From Streptomyces sp. NBC_00708 (GTDB taxonomy: Bacteria > Actinomycetota > Actinomycetes > Streptomycetales > Streptomycetaceae), in NCBI GenBank assembly GCA_036226585.1, contig CP108997.1, forward strand, positions 1,798,001-1,862,000: 64,000 nt of DNA, written 5' to 3'. This document shows, one piece after another, positions 19,348 through 28,310 of this stretch. The first letter of the stretch is position 1; the number at the start of each line of letters is the position of its first letter. A program made the position numbers and the translations under genes. Below the pieces are notes generated by a model, which worked only from the letters and a program-made list of their open reading frames with translations, made no database searches and was not told where the DNA came from.

Positions 19348-19416
19348 GTCCGGCTACGTTACGGCGTGTCGCTCGCGGACCGGTCCGGCCGGACGGGAGC
19401 GGCGGGCCCGGACGCA

Positions 19417-19455
19417 CCGGTGCCCCGCGTCCGGCGGGCGGGCGCGGGGCACCGG
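19417..19455 (-). terminator. Hairpin terminator after the PspA-associated gene
   Basis: 13-base perfect arms (19417-19429, 19443-19455) with a 13-base GC-rich loop, just downstream of pspAA and upstream of the kinase gene. Confidence 0.55.
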
Positions 19456-19477
19456 GTGTGCTGGAGAGCGGTCGGCG

Positions 19478-19756
19478 TCAGCCGGGGATCAGGCCGTCGT
19501 CGCTGAGCATGGCGCGTACCTCTTCGAGGGTCGCGTCCGGCGACGGAAGGATCAGTCCGGACGGCTCCAGGGAGTCGTCCGGCACGGGTGTGCCGAGTTC
19601 GCGCACGCGGGCCAGGAGTGCGTGGAGCGTGGTGCGGAAGCCCGGTCCGTCACCGCTCTCCATCTCGGCCAGCAGGGCGTCGTCGAGCTTGTCGAGCTCG
19701 GCGAGATGGCTGTCGGCCAGGCTGACCTGGCCCTCCCCCATGATCCGGACGATCAT
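19478..19756 (-). CDS. PspA-associated protein (PspAA-like)
   Basis: A 92-residue acidic protein (MIVRIMGEGQVSLADSHLAEL) of the kind encoded directly after pspA in actinobacteria. It contains no membrane segment. It follows pspA by nine bases, so the two are co-transcribed. It probably helps PspA in membrane stress; the precise action is unknown. Confidence 0.85.
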   Translation of the reverse strand: MIVRIMGEGQVSLADSHLAELDKLDDALLAEMESGDGPGFRTTLHALLARVRELGTPVPDDSLEPSGLILPSPDATLEEVRAMLSDDGLIPG

Positions 19757-19765
19757 GACGCCGCC

Positions 19766-20554
19766 TCAGTTCTTGTCGAATTTGTGCGACTGGTCGTTCT
19801 GCTGCACGCCGTCCTGCCGGCCGCCCTCGATCGCCTGCTGCGAGGAGGAGCCGCCGGCCAGTTCGGCCTTCATGCGCTGCAGTTCCAGCTCCACATCCGT
19901 ACCACCGGAGATCCGGTCCAGCTCGGCGGCGATGTCGTCCTTCGCCGTGCCGGTCGGGTCGTCGAGGGCGCCGGAGGCGAGCAGCTCGTCGATCGCACCC
20001 GCGCGGGCCTGGAGCTGCTGCGTCTTGTCCTCGGCCCGCTGGATCGCCAGGCCGACGTCGCCCATCTCCTCGGAGATGCCGGAAAAGGCCTCACCGATCC
20101 GGGTCTGTGCCTGGGCCGCCGTGTAGGTGGCCTTGATGGTCTCCTTCTTCGTCCGGAAGGCGTCCACCTTGGCCTGCAGCCGCTGGGCCGCCAGGGTGAG
20201 CTTCTCCTCCTCGCCCTGCAGCGTGGTGTGCTGCGTCTCCAGGTCGGTGACCTGCTGCTGAAGGGCGGCGCGGCGCGACAGCGCCTCGCGCGCCAGGTCC
20301 TCACGACCGAGCGCGAGCGCCTTGCGGCCCTGGTCCTCCAGCTTCGAGGACTGGCCCTGCAGCTGGTTCAGCTGCAGCTCCAGCCGCTTGCGCGAGGTCG
20401 CCACATCGGCGACACCGCGGCGTACCTTCTGAAGCAGCTCCAGCTGCTTCTGGTACGAGTAATCGAGGGTCTCGCGCGGATCCTCGGCCCGGTCAAGGGC
20501 CTTGTTTGCCTTCGCGCGGAAGATCATCCCCATACGCTTCATGACACCGCTCAT
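19766..20554 (-). CDS. pspA: Phage shock protein A (PspA/IM30 family)
   Basis: A 262-residue, strongly coiled-coil protein (Gln, Glu, Leu and Lys rich from about residue 25 to 200) starting MSGVMKRMGMIFRAKANKALDRAEDP, the usual amphipathic N-terminus of PspA/Vipp1 proteins. These assemble on the inner face of the membrane and stabilise it under stress. It heads a two-gene transcript with the pspAA-like gene, upstream of a two-component pair. Confidence 0.95.
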   Translation of the reverse strand: MSGVMKRMGMIFRAKANKALDRAEDPRETLDYSYQKQLELLQKVRRGVADVATSRKRLELQLNQLQGQSSKLEDQGRKALALGREDLAREALSRRAALQQQVTDLETQHTTLQGEEEKLTLAAQRLQAKVDAFRTKKETIKATYTAAQAQTRIGEAFSGISEEMGDVGLAIQRAEDKTQQLQARAGAIDELLASGALDDPTGTAKDDIAAELDRISGGTDVELELQRMKAELAGGSSSQQAIEGGRQDGVQQNDQSHKFDKN

Positions 20555-20816
20555 GGGCTTCGCGCGCCCCCTTCTGACTCAACTGGGCTCCAGCACTCCA
20601 ACAGAACCCACAGTACGGGCCCTGCCTCTATTACCGCACTGTTCGGGCGTGGATGGGCTCCTACCCAAGGACGACTGTGCCCCCGGCCCGCTCCCGCCCA
20701 GGGAGTAGGTGACGCCCGTATCGTCCGCCCGTACACCGGCGAGGACGCAGGCCGTTGCCGGATCGTTCCCGGCCGGCCTGCGGGTACCCGCGATCGACCC
20801 CGTACCCTTGGGCCTT

Positions 20817-21416
20817 GTGTTCCGTAGCCGCTCCAAGGAAGAGAAGGCCCCCACCGGCAAGGTGACGGCGGACCTCTCCAAGACGCCCCGCGACCCGCAG
20901 GCTCCCAAGGGTCGCCCCACCCCCAAGCGCAGTGAGGCCCAGACGCAGCGCCGTCGCGCCTCCAGTGGTGCGCCGCTCGACCGCAAGGAGGCCATGAAGC
21001 GCCAGCGCGAAGCGCGGCGCGTGGACATGGCCAAGCAGCGGGAGGCGCTCGCCAGTGGCGACGAGCGCTATCTGCCGGCGCGCGACAAGGGGCCGGTGCG
21101 CCGCTTCGTCCGCGACTTCGTGGACTCGCGCTTCTGCATCGCGGAGTACTTCCTGCCGCTCGCCGTGGTCATCCTGATCCTCAGCGTGATCCAGGTGCAG
21201 GGCATCCAGAGCATCTCACTGCTGCTGTGGCTGATCGTGATCGTGCTGATCGTGATCGACTCGATCGGGCTCGCGTTCCGGCTGCGCAAGCAGCTGAACA
21301 CGCGGTTCCCGGACACCCCGAAGCGCGGCGCGGTCGCCTACGGCCTGATGCGTACGCTCCAGATGCGCCGGCTTCGTCTGCCGAAGCCGCAGGTCAAGCG
21401 CGGAGAGCGGCCCTGA
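20817..21416 (+). CDS. DUF3043 membrane protein
   Basis: A 200-residue protein starting at GTG 20817 (VFRSRSKEEKAPTGK); upstream in-frame codons lack family-like sequence. The N-terminal half is very basic and disordered-looking, with GRPTPKRSEAQTQRR. Two hydrophobic helices follow (about residues 110-130 and 135-155). This matches the actinobacterial DUF3043 family, of unknown function. The downstream methyltransferase begins inside its stop codon. Confidence 0.85.
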   Translation: MFRSRSKEEKAPTGKVTADLSKTPRDPQAPKGRPTPKRSEAQTQRRRASSGAPLDRKEAMKRQREARRVDMAKQREALASGDERYLPARDKGPVRRFVRDFVDSRFCIAEYFLPLAVVILILSVIQVQGIQSISLLLWLIVIVLIVIDSIGLAFRLRKQLNTRFPDTPKRGAVAYGLMRTLQMRRLRLPKPQVKRGERP

Positions 21417-22258
21417 GCACGGAGTCGCCCGGCCAGGTCGACGGTCTCTCCGTCGACCGGCCGGCCGGTGCGGTCTCCGGTTTCGCGGGGGCCTCGGCCG
21501 CCTGGACCAAGGGGCTCTCGGGCCTGCGCAACACCGTGCGCCAGGAGCTGGTCGCCCGGCAGCTGGACGAGCAGATCGCGACGCGCTTCCCGGTGGGGCA
21601 GCGGCTGCGCATCCTGGACGTCGGCATGGGCCAGGGGACGCAGGCGCTGCGTCTCGCCCGCGCCGGCCACACCGTGACGGGCCTGGAGTCCGACGCGGAG
21701 ATGCTGCGGACCGCCCGTGAGGCGCTGGGCGGCGAGCCGGCCGGCATCCGCGAGCGGGTGCGGCTCATCGAGGGCAACGGCCAGGACACCGGGGTCCACT
21801 TCCTTCCCGGCAGTTTCGACGTGGTGCTCTGCCACGGCGTGCTGATGTACGTCCAGGAGCCGGACGCCATGGTGGCCGGTCTGGCCAGGATGCTGGCGCC
21901 GGGCGGGCTGCTGTCCCTGCTCGTGCGGAATGCGGACGCGCTGGCGATGCGGCCGGGCATGGCCGGGGACTGGGACGGGGCGCTGACCGCGTTCGACACC
22001 GACCGGTACACCAACCGGCTCGGGCTGTCCGTACGCGCGGACCGGCTCGACGCCCTGACGGCGACGCTCGCCTCGATCGCGGCGCCGCTGCACGCCTGGT
22101 ACGGGGTGCGGATCTTCACGGACAACGTGAGCAATGACGTGGAGCTGCCGCCGGCCGCGGAGCTGGAGCGGGTGCTCGCCGCGGAGGACCGGGCGGGGCG
22201 GACGGATCCGTACCGCGGGGTGGCGGCGCTGCTGCATCTGTGCGGCGTACGGGGCTGA
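21413..22258 (+). CDS. Class I SAM-dependent methyltransferase
   Basis: About 281 residues with the SAM-binding glycine motif ILDVGMGQGTQALRLA near residue 65, the acidic ribose contact (LESDAEML) and the post-motif segment FDVVLCHGVLMYV. Sequence similarity begins immediately after the DUF3043 stop, and no ATG or GTG is available there; the best candidate is CTG 21413 overlapping that stop, with GGAGAG just upstream. The start is therefore tentative. Substrate unknown; the fold resembles the small-molecule/CmoA-like methyltransferase group. Confidence 0.82.
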   Translation: MSTESPGQVDGLSVDRPAGAVSGFAGASAAWTKGLSGLRNTVRQELVARQLDEQIATRFPVGQRLRILDVGMGQGTQALRLARAGHTVTGLESDAEMLRTAREALGGEPAGIRERVRLIEGNGQDTGVHFLPGSFDVVLCHGVLMYVQEPDAMVAGLARMLAPGGLLSLLVRNADALAMRPGMAGDWDGALTAFDTDRYTNRLGLSVRADRLDALTATLASIAAPLHAWYGVRIFTDNVSNDVELPPAAELERVLAAEDRAGRTDPYRGVAALLHLCGVRG

Positions 22259-22299
22259 GGGCGGGGGCCCGCGGGGCCCGGGGCGTCCAGGCGGGCGTC

Positions 22300-22320
22300 T
22301 TGTCCTCAAACGCCGGACGG
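22300..22320. repeat. Dispersed Streptomyces-type intergenic repeat, copy 1
   Basis: The motif TTGTCCNCAANCGCCGGACG occurs here and again at 40563-40583, differing at two of 21 positions. A second, weaker relative (CTCAATCGCCGGGCGGGC) follows at about 22334-22351. Such elements are common between Streptomyces genes; the second copy forms half of a terminator hairpin. Confidence 0.6.
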
Positions 22321-22445
22321 GCTGAAAGATGCCCTCAATCGCCGGGCGGGCATGGTTTTCGGCCGCACGGCTCTGTCATGTGCACCTTCCCTCTCATGGC
22401 TGCGCTCAACGGGCCCCCCGTGGGGGCAAAAGCAACAATCCAGAC

Positions 22446-23537
22446 ATGGATGCCATTCACTCCCGTCGCCGTGCGCGCCGGCTGCTGCTGCCCCTGTCCG
22501 CGGGTGTCTGCGCGATCGCGCTGGTGAGCGGGTGCTCCGGTTCGAACGCCCCCGCCGCGGGGCCGGACGCGACGGCGTCCGGCTCGGCGCAGCCCGGTCC
22601 GGCCGCGAAGGCCACCGGTGATCTGCAGAGCGACTACCAGAAGGTCATCACCGACGTGCTGCCGTCGGTCGTCCAGATCGACGCGTCCGAGAGCCTGGGC
22701 TCCGGTGTCGTCTACGACACCAAGGGCCACATCGTCACCAACGCCCACGTCGTCGGCAACGAGAAGTCCTTCAAGGTCACGGTGGCCACCGGCGAGAAGG
22801 TGCTGAAGGCCTCGCTGGTCGCCGCCTACCCCGAGCAGGACCTGGCCGTCATCAAGCTCGACCATGTGCCCGACGGGCTGCGGCCGGCGAAGTTCGGCGA
22901 CTCCGAGAAGGTCGCCGTGGGGCAGATCGTACTGGCGATGGGCTCGCCGCTGGGCCTGTCCAGCAGCGTCACCCAGGGCATCGTCTCGGCACTCGGCCGG
23001 ACCGTGAGCGAGAGCCGCTCGGGCGGCGGCACAGGCGCGACCATCGCGAACATGGTGCAGACCTCGGCGGCGATCAACCCGGGCAACAGCGGCGGCGCCC
23101 TGGTGAACCTGGACAGCCAGGTCATCGGCATCCCCACGCTGGCCGCGTCCGATCCCCAGATGGGTGACAGCGCGGCCCCGGGGATCGGCTTCGCCATCCC
23201 GGCCTCGATGGTGCGGACGGTCGCGGACCAGATCATCAAGGACGGCAAGGTCACCGACTCGGGCCGGGCGGCGCTCGACATCACCGGCCGCACGGTCGTC
23301 AACGACGACTACCGGCCGGCGGGCGTGGCGATCGTCAGCGTGCAGAACGGCGGCGCGGCCGACAAGGCGGGGCTGCGGGCCGGCGACATCATCACGAAGG
23401 TCGGCGACGCGAAGGTCACCACGATCACCTCGCTCTCCGAGGCCCTGGCCGGTCGGAAGCCGGGCGGGAAGGTGAAGGTGACGTACACGCGGGGAAGCTC
23501 GCAGAAGACGGCCGAGGTCACTCTCGGCGAGATCTGA
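22446..23537 (+). CDS. HtrA/DegP-like trypsin-type serine protease lipoprotein with PDZ domain
   Basis: A 363-residue extracellular, membrane-tethered protease, starting at ATG 22446. A lipoprotein signal ends at Cys30 (LVSGC). The trypsin-like domain shows the complete triad: His101 (TNAHVV), Asp132 (QDLAVIKL) and Ser215 (NPGNSGGALV). Residues about 275-360 form one PDZ domain that begins near GVAIVSVQNGGAADKAGLRAGD. Family members degrade or refold damaged envelope proteins. Confidence 0.95.
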   Translation: MDAIHSRRRARRLLLPLSAGVCAIALVSGCSGSNAPAAGPDATASGSAQPGPAAKATGDLQSDYQKVITDVLPSVVQIDASESLGSGVVYDTKGHIVTNAHVVGNEKSFKVTVATGEKVLKASLVAAYPEQDLAVIKLDHVPDGLRPAKFGDSEKVAVGQIVLAMGSPLGLSSSVTQGIVSALGRTVSESRSGGGTGATIANMVQTSAAINPGNSGGALVNLDSQVIGIPTLAASDPQMGDSAAPGIGFAIPASMVRTVADQIIKDGKVTDSGRAALDITGRTVVNDDYRPAGVAIVSVQNGGAADKAGLRAGDIITKVGDAKVTTITSLSEALAGRKPGGKVKVTYTRGSSQKTAEVTLGEI

Positions 23538-23567
23538 GCGACGCGGCGAGAGCTGAGCCAGACGGCG

Positions 23568-23609
23568 ACGGCCGCCGGGCGGGCCCCTGAGGGCTCACCC
23601 GGCGGCCGT
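23568..23609. terminator. Hairpin terminator between htrA-like and 70-aa gene
   Basis: 12-base perfect arms (23568-23579, 23598-23609) with an 18-base loop between two convergent genes. Confidence 0.5.
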
Positions 23610-23628
23610 CGTGTTCCTCCGGACGGCG

Positions 23629-23841
23629 TCAGCCGGCCGCGTCGGCCTGGAGGCTCATCGGGCCGTAGATCTTCGTCGTGTCCTCGAAGAGCGTGACCTG
23701 GTCCGCCCCGCCGTCCAGGAGTTCCTTCCAGTACTCACCGATCCAGGACTCCGCGTCGCCCTGTGTCGTGAACTCCTCCGGCTGCAGGGCCGGCTCCGTC
23801 TCCGTACCGTCGGACTTCTCGAACCGCCACGTCCACGCCAT
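23629..23841 (-). CDS. Conserved small actinobacterial protein
   Basis: A 70-residue protein starting MAWTWRFEKSDGTETEP at ATG 23841, with AGGAGG directly upstream, which settles the start over an upstream in-frame extension. It is acidic, soluble, and has several Trp and Phe residues. It looks like a conserved small family of unknown function. Convergent with the protease gene. Confidence 0.75.
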   Translation of the reverse strand: MAWTWRFEKSDGTETEPALQPEEFTTQGDAESWIGEYWKELLDGGADQVTLFEDTTKIYGPMSLQADAAG

Positions 23842-23978
23842 GTCCGCCTCCTGGGTATGTCGTTCCGCTCGGCAGCCTAGTGCTTCCGACCAGCAAGGGA
23901 AGGGGCTCTCGGACGGCTCTGCGCCATGTCGCGTACCCACGTCGCGCACCGTGTGCGGGGACGCGGCAGGATCGGAGC

Positions 23979-25181
23979 GTGGAACTGACTCTGCTCGGCA
24001 CCGGAGCCCCCGACGGGCTGCCGCGGCCCGACTGCCCCTGCGCCAGGTGCGCCCTCGCCCGCGGCGCGGGCGGCCGGGCCGCGACCGCTCTCCTGGTCGA
24101 CGACGCGCTGCTGCTGGACCTCACGCCCGGTGCGGTGTTCGCCGCCGCCCGCGCGGGCCACTCGCTCACCGGCGTACGCCAGGTACTGCTGACCCACCCG
24201 CACGACGGGCCCGCCGTCGAACTGCCCGCCGGACTGCCTCCGGCGGGCCGGGTGCCGGACGGGCGGGTGCTGACGCTGATCAGCGGGCACCGGGTGCGGG
24301 CCGTGCCGATGGACGCGCCCGGTACGGGGTACGAGGTGACCTCGCCGGAGGGCGCCCGGCTGCTCTACCTGCCGCCGGGCGGCGCTCCGGCCGGCCTCAC
24401 GGACCCGGTGGCGGAGCCGTACGACCTGGTCGTCGCGGATGTCGTGGGACGGCCCGACGCGGTGGCCCGGCTGCGGGCCGTCGAGGCGGTCGGGCCCGCC
24501 ACCGAGCTGATCGCCGTCCACCTGGACCATGACGCGCCCCCCGGCCCCGAGCTGGAGCGCCGGCTCGCCGCCGCCGGGGCGCGGGCCGTGCCGGACGGCA
24601 CGACGCTGACGGCCGGCGGCCATCACGCCCCGGCTCCGGTCCCCCGGCGCACCCTGGTCACCGGCGGCGCGCGCTCCGGGAAGTCCGTCGAGGCGGAACG
24701 CCGCCTGGAGACGTACCCCGAGGTCGTCTACGTGGCCACCGGCGGCACCCGGAACGGGGACGCCGAGTGGGCGGCCCGGGTCGGGCTGCACCGCGAGCGC
24801 CGCCCGGCGGCCTGGCGCACCGAGGAGACGTGCAAGCTGGCGGAGCTGCTGTCCTCGGACGGGCCGCCGCTGCTGATCGACTGCCTCTCGCTCTGGCTGA
24901 CGGATCTGATGGACCGGGTGGACGCCTGGGACGACGCGGCGTGGGCGGGCGGCGGCGAGCGAGCGCTGCGCGCCGGGACGGCGGAGCTGGTCGCGGCGGT
25001 GCGCGGGACGCGGCGCACGGTGGTCCTGGTGACCAACGAGACCGGCTCCGGCGTGGTCCCCGCGACCGCGGCCGGGCGGCGCTTCCGCGACGAGCTGGGC
25101 CGGCTGAACGCGGCGGTGGCCGAGGAGTGCGAGCAGGTGCTGCTGGTGGTGGCGGGGCAGGTGCTGCCGCTGCGGGGGTGA
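23979..25181 (+). CDS. cobU: Metallo-beta-lactamase-like domain fused to CobU (adenosylcobinamide kinase/guanylyltransferase)
   Basis: A 400-residue fusion starting at GTG 23979. Residues 1-215 resemble a metallo-beta-lactamase fold of the PhnP/PqqB kind (LLGTGAPDGLPRPDCPCARC), but the metal motif is degenerate (THPHDGP instead of THxHxDH). Residues about 223-400 are CobU: P-loop GGARSGKSVEAER, VYVATGG, LIDCLSLWLTDL and VTNETGSGVVP. CobU phosphorylates adenosylcobinamide and transfers GMP to it for nucleotide-loop assembly of B12. cobT follows 131 bases later and cobS lies nearby. Confidence 0.92.
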   Translation: MELTLLGTGAPDGLPRPDCPCARCALARGAGGRAATALLVDDALLLDLTPGAVFAAARAGHSLTGVRQVLLTHPHDGPAVELPAGLPPAGRVPDGRVLTLISGHRVRAVPMDAPGTGYEVTSPEGARLLYLPPGGAPAGLTDPVAEPYDLVVADVVGRPDAVARLRAVEAVGPATELIAVHLDHDAPPGPELERRLAAAGARAVPDGTTLTAGGHHAPAPVPRRTLVTGGARSGKSVEAERRLETYPEVVYVATGGTRNGDAEWAARVGLHRERRPAAWRTEETCKLAELLSSDGPPLLIDCLSLWLTDLMDRVDAWDDAAWAGGGERALRAGTAELVAAVRGTRRTVVLVTNETGSGVVPATAAGRRFRDELGRLNAAVAEECEQVLLVVAGQVLPLRG

Positions 25182-25312
25182 GCGGTACGGGGGCGGGGCG
25201 GCCCGGCCCACGCCGGGCCGGGCCGGGAAAACGTGGCGGGTACTGTTCCGCAGTGAGCCCGCCGGCGGGCTCCCCGGCCCACCCCACGTATCGACCCGCG
25301 AGGCAGCTCCCC

Positions 25313-26401
25313 GTGAATCTGGACGACTTCTCCGACCTGATCGAACGCCCCGACGGGGGTGTCCGGCGCGACGCCGAGGAACGCCGGGAGCGGTTCAGCG
25401 TGCCGCCGGGTGCCCTCGGCCGCCTGGACGAGCTGGGCGAGTGGCTGTCGACCGCGCAGCAGGCGTCGCCGGTGCGGACGATCGAGCAGCCGCGCGTGGT
25501 GCTGTTCGCCGGTGACCACGGGGTGGCGCGGCTCGACGTGTCCGGCCGCGCGGCCGGCACCGCGCACGAGCTGGTGCGGGCCACGCTGGACGGGTCGACC
25601 CCGCTGGCGGTGCTGGCCCGCCGGTTCTCCGTACCGGTGCGGATCGTCGACGCCGGGCTCGACTGCGACCCGGAACTGCTGCCGGAGGCCGTCGTACGGA
25701 CCCGGGTGCGGCGCGGCAGCGGGCGGATCGACGTCGAGGACGCGCTGACGGCCGAGGAGGCCGAGGCCGCGGTGCGGCTCGGGATCGCGGTGGCCGACGA
25801 GGAGGCCGACTCGGGCACCGATCTGGTGGTGCTCGGCGACCTGAGCGTGGGCGGCACGACGGCGGCGGCCACCCTGATCGCGGCGCTGTGCGGCACGGAC
25901 GCCTCGGTGGTGACCGGGCGCGGCGGCGCGGGGATCGACGACCTGGCGTGGATGCGCAAGTGCGCGGCGGTGCGTGACGCGCTGCGCCGGGCCCGGCCGG
26001 TGCTGGGCGACCAGGTGGAGCTGCTGGCCGCGGTGGGCGGCGCGGACCTGGCGGCGATGACCGGCTTCCTGCTCCAGTGCGCGGTGCGCAGGCTGCCCGT
26101 GATCCTGGACGGGGTGGTCGGCGCGGCGGCTGCGCTGGTCGGCCAGCGGGCCGCGTTCCGGGCGCCGGACTGGTGGCTGGCGGGCCAGCTGAGCGGTGAG
26201 CCGGCACAGGCCAAGGCCCTCGACCGGATGGCACTCAACCCGGTGCTCGACCACGGCGTCATCGTCGGCGAGGGGTGCGGGGCGCTGCTCGCCCTTCCCT
26301 TCGTCCAGGCCGCCGCCGCGCTCGCGGCGGAGCTGCCCGAGCGCGAGCCGGAGGCGGAAGAGGGCGGCACGGACGACGAGAAGGACGACGCGACGGACTG
26401 A
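25313..26401 (+). CDS. cobT: Nicotinate-nucleotide-dimethylbenzimidazole phosphoribosyltransferase
   Basis: A 362-residue enzyme that makes alpha-ribazole phosphate, the lower ligand of cobalamin. The start GTG 25313 precedes VNLDDFSDLIERPDGG. Family motifs include the PPGALGRLDELGEWL start, LFAGDHGVA, GDLSVGGTTAAATL, GRGGAGIDD and the C-terminal GEGCGALLALPF with the expected catalytic Glu. An acidic tail (EPEAEEGGTDDEKDD) ends the protein. It works with CobU and CobS from the same neighbourhood. Confidence 0.95.
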   Translation: MNLDDFSDLIERPDGGVRRDAEERRERFSVPPGALGRLDELGEWLSTAQQASPVRTIEQPRVVLFAGDHGVARLDVSGRAAGTAHELVRATLDGSTPLAVLARRFSVPVRIVDAGLDCDPELLPEAVVRTRVRRGSGRIDVEDALTAEEAEAAVRLGIAVADEEADSGTDLVVLGDLSVGGTTAAATLIAALCGTDASVVTGRGGAGIDDLAWMRKCAAVRDALRRARPVLGDQVELLAAVGGADLAAMTGFLLQCAVRRLPVILDGVVGAAAALVGQRAAFRAPDWWLAGQLSGEPAQAKALDRMALNPVLDHGVIVGEGCGALLALPFVQAAAALAAELPEREPEAEEGGTDDEKDDATD

Positions 26402-26498
26402 TCGCGGCACCGCTCCGCGGCCGGCCGACACCGGCCGCGGAGCGCCCCTTCATGCAGCGCGATGCCCCATATGATCGCTTTTCATGGGAGAGGTCCGT

Positions 26499-28310
26499 AT
26501 GGCCGCCGAGGAGTCCGGACAGAGCGCCGTCCGCAGGGCCGGTACCCCGCGTTCACGGCGCGGCGCGGCGTTCGCCATCTGGTACCTGCGCCTCGTGTCG
26601 TTCCTCAACTTCCTGAGTGCCGTCTGGGTCGCCTTCGGCCAGGATCTGCGCCGCCACAACACGGACGACTACTTCACCCCGTACCTGCTCACGGCGGGTT
26701 TCTCCTCGGGGGTGGTCGCGCTCTTCCTGGCGGTGACGATGCGGCGGCGCAAGCGGGCCGCGTGGATCGTCAACATGGTGCTGAGCGGGCTGACGCTGCT
26801 GCTGTCCGCCGCCCTCATCGGCTTCCCGGAGGTCCGCCGTTATCCGCAGAACTGGATCTCGCTGGCCCTGACCGCCGCCTTCGTGGCCGCGCTGGTGCTC
26901 GGCCGGCGCGAGTTCTACGCGAAGGGCGACCGGTCCAACCCGAAACTGGCCGCGCTGGTGGCGACCGTCGGGCTGCTGGTCACCTCGCTGATCGCGGCGG
27001 GCCTGGTCACGGTCACCAACACCGCGCACGACGACTACCGTTCGACGTTCCTGGACCGCTGGCGCTACGGCGCGCTGCGGCTGGTCTCCGTCGCCGCCAG
27101 TGATTCGCGGTTCCCCGGCATCACCGCGCCGGGCTGGGTGAACGTCGTCATCAACGTCCTGTCCACACTGCTGCTCATCGCCGTCGTCTGGGCGGCCTTC
27201 CGCTCACGCCGCGCGGTCGACCCGATCACCGCGCAGGACGAGGAGGCACTGCGGGCGCTGCTCGACAAGCACGGCGAGCGGGACTCGCTGGGCTACTTCG
27301 CGCTGCGCCGCGAGAAGAGCGCGATCTGGTCGCCCACCCGCAAGGCGGCCGTCGCCTACCGGGTGGTCGGCGGGGTCTCGCTGGCGTCCGGCGACCCGAT
27401 CGGCGATCCGGAGGCCTGGCCGGGGGCGATCACGCCGTGGCTGGCCGAGGCCCGCGAACACGGCTGGATCCCCGCGGTGATGGGGGCGGGCGAGGAGGCC
27501 GGCACGGTGTACGCCCGGCACGGCCTGGACGCCCTGGAGCTGGGCGACGAGGCGATCGTGGAGACGGCCGAATTCACCCTGGAGGGCCGCGCGATGCGGA
27601 CCGTGCGCCAGGCGTACAACCGGGTGCGCCGGGCGGGTTACGAGGTGACGGTGCGCCGGCACGCGGAGATCCCCGAGGACGAGATGGCGGAGCTGGTGCG
27701 CCGGGCCGACGACTGGCGCGACGGGGCGACCGAACGCGGCTTCTCGATGGCGCTCGGCCGGCTCGGCGACCCGGCCGACGGGCAGTGCGTGATGCTGGAG
27801 TGCCGTGACGCGCCGTCCGACGACGGTGCGCCGGGCGGGCTGCGGGCCCTGCTGAGCTTCGTCCCCTGGGGGCCGAACGGCCTCTCGCTGGATCTGATGC
27901 GGCGTGACCGGGACTCCGAGAACGGGCTGATGGAGTTCATGGTCATCGAACTCCTGCGACGGGCCGGGAAGCTGGGCGTGACGCAGGTGTCGCTGAACTT
28001 CGCGATGTTCCGCTCGGTCTTCGAGCGTGGGTCGCGGCTCGGCGCGGGCCCGGTGCTCAGGATGTGGCGGTCGCTGCTCAGCTTCTTCTCGCGCTGGTGG
28101 CAGATCGAGTCGCTCTACCGCGCCAACGCCAAGTACCGCCCGATCTGGGAGCCCCGGTTCCTGCTCTTCGAGAAGAGCGCCGACCTGCTGCGCATCGGCG
28201 TCGCGGCCGGCCGCGCGGAAGGGTTCCTGGAGGCGCCGGGCCTGCCCAAGTGGATGCACCGCTCCCGGCTGGCCCGGGTCCGTGACGTCCCGTCCGGACC
28301 GCGTGGATGA
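26499..28310 (+). CDS. Lysylphosphatidylglycerol synthase-like protein (MprF-type, DUF2156)
   Basis: About 603 residues. I chose ATG 26499, which has GGGAGAGG at the right distance, over ATG 26484. About six membrane helices occupy residues 25-240. The C-terminal cytoplasmic domain (about 255-600) has the DUF2156/GNAT-like transferase features (YFALRREKSAIWSP, YRVVGGVSLASGDPIGD, ERGFSMALGRLGDP, EFMVIELLRRAGKLG). MprF-type enzymes transfer lysine or another amino acid from tRNA to phosphatidylglycerol and lower the surface negative charge. The amino acid used cannot be read from the sequence. The next gene overlaps by four bases. Confidence 0.88.
   Translation: MAAEESGQSAVRRAGTPRSRRGAAFAIWYLRLVSFLNFLSAVWVAFGQDLRRHNTDDYFTPYLLTAGFSSGVVALFLAVTMRRRKRAAWIVNMVLSGLTLLLSAALIGFPEVRRYPQNWISLALTAAFVAALVLGRREFYAKGDRSNPKLAALVATVGLLVTSLIAAGLVTVTNTAHDDYRSTFLDRWRYGALRLVSVAASDSRFPGITAPGWVNVVINVLSTLLLIAVVWAAFRSRRAVDPITAQDEEALRALLDKHGERDSLGYFALRREKSAIWSPTRKAAVAYRVVGGVSLASGDPIGDPEAWPGAITPWLAEAREHGWIPAVMGAGEEAGTVYARHGLDALELGDEAIVETAEFTLEGRAMRTVRQAYNRVRRAGYEVTVRRHAEIPEDEMAELVRRADDWRDGATERGFSMALGRLGDPADGQCVMLECRDAPSDDGAPGGLRALLSFVPWGPNGLSLDLMRRDRDSENGLMEFMVIELLRRAGKLGVTQVSLNFAMFRSVFERGSRLGAGPVLRMWRSLLSFFSRWWQIESLYRANAKYRPIWEPRFLLFEKSADLLRIGVAAGRAEGFLEAPGLPKWMHRSRLARVRDVPSGPRG

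Noticed and set aside
25182..25312. Possible cobalamin riboswitch between the CobU fusion and cobT
   Set aside because: I found no B12-box-like conserved segment; the gap only holds a short GGCCCGGC/GCCGGGCC hairpin, which is common in this GC-rich DNA.
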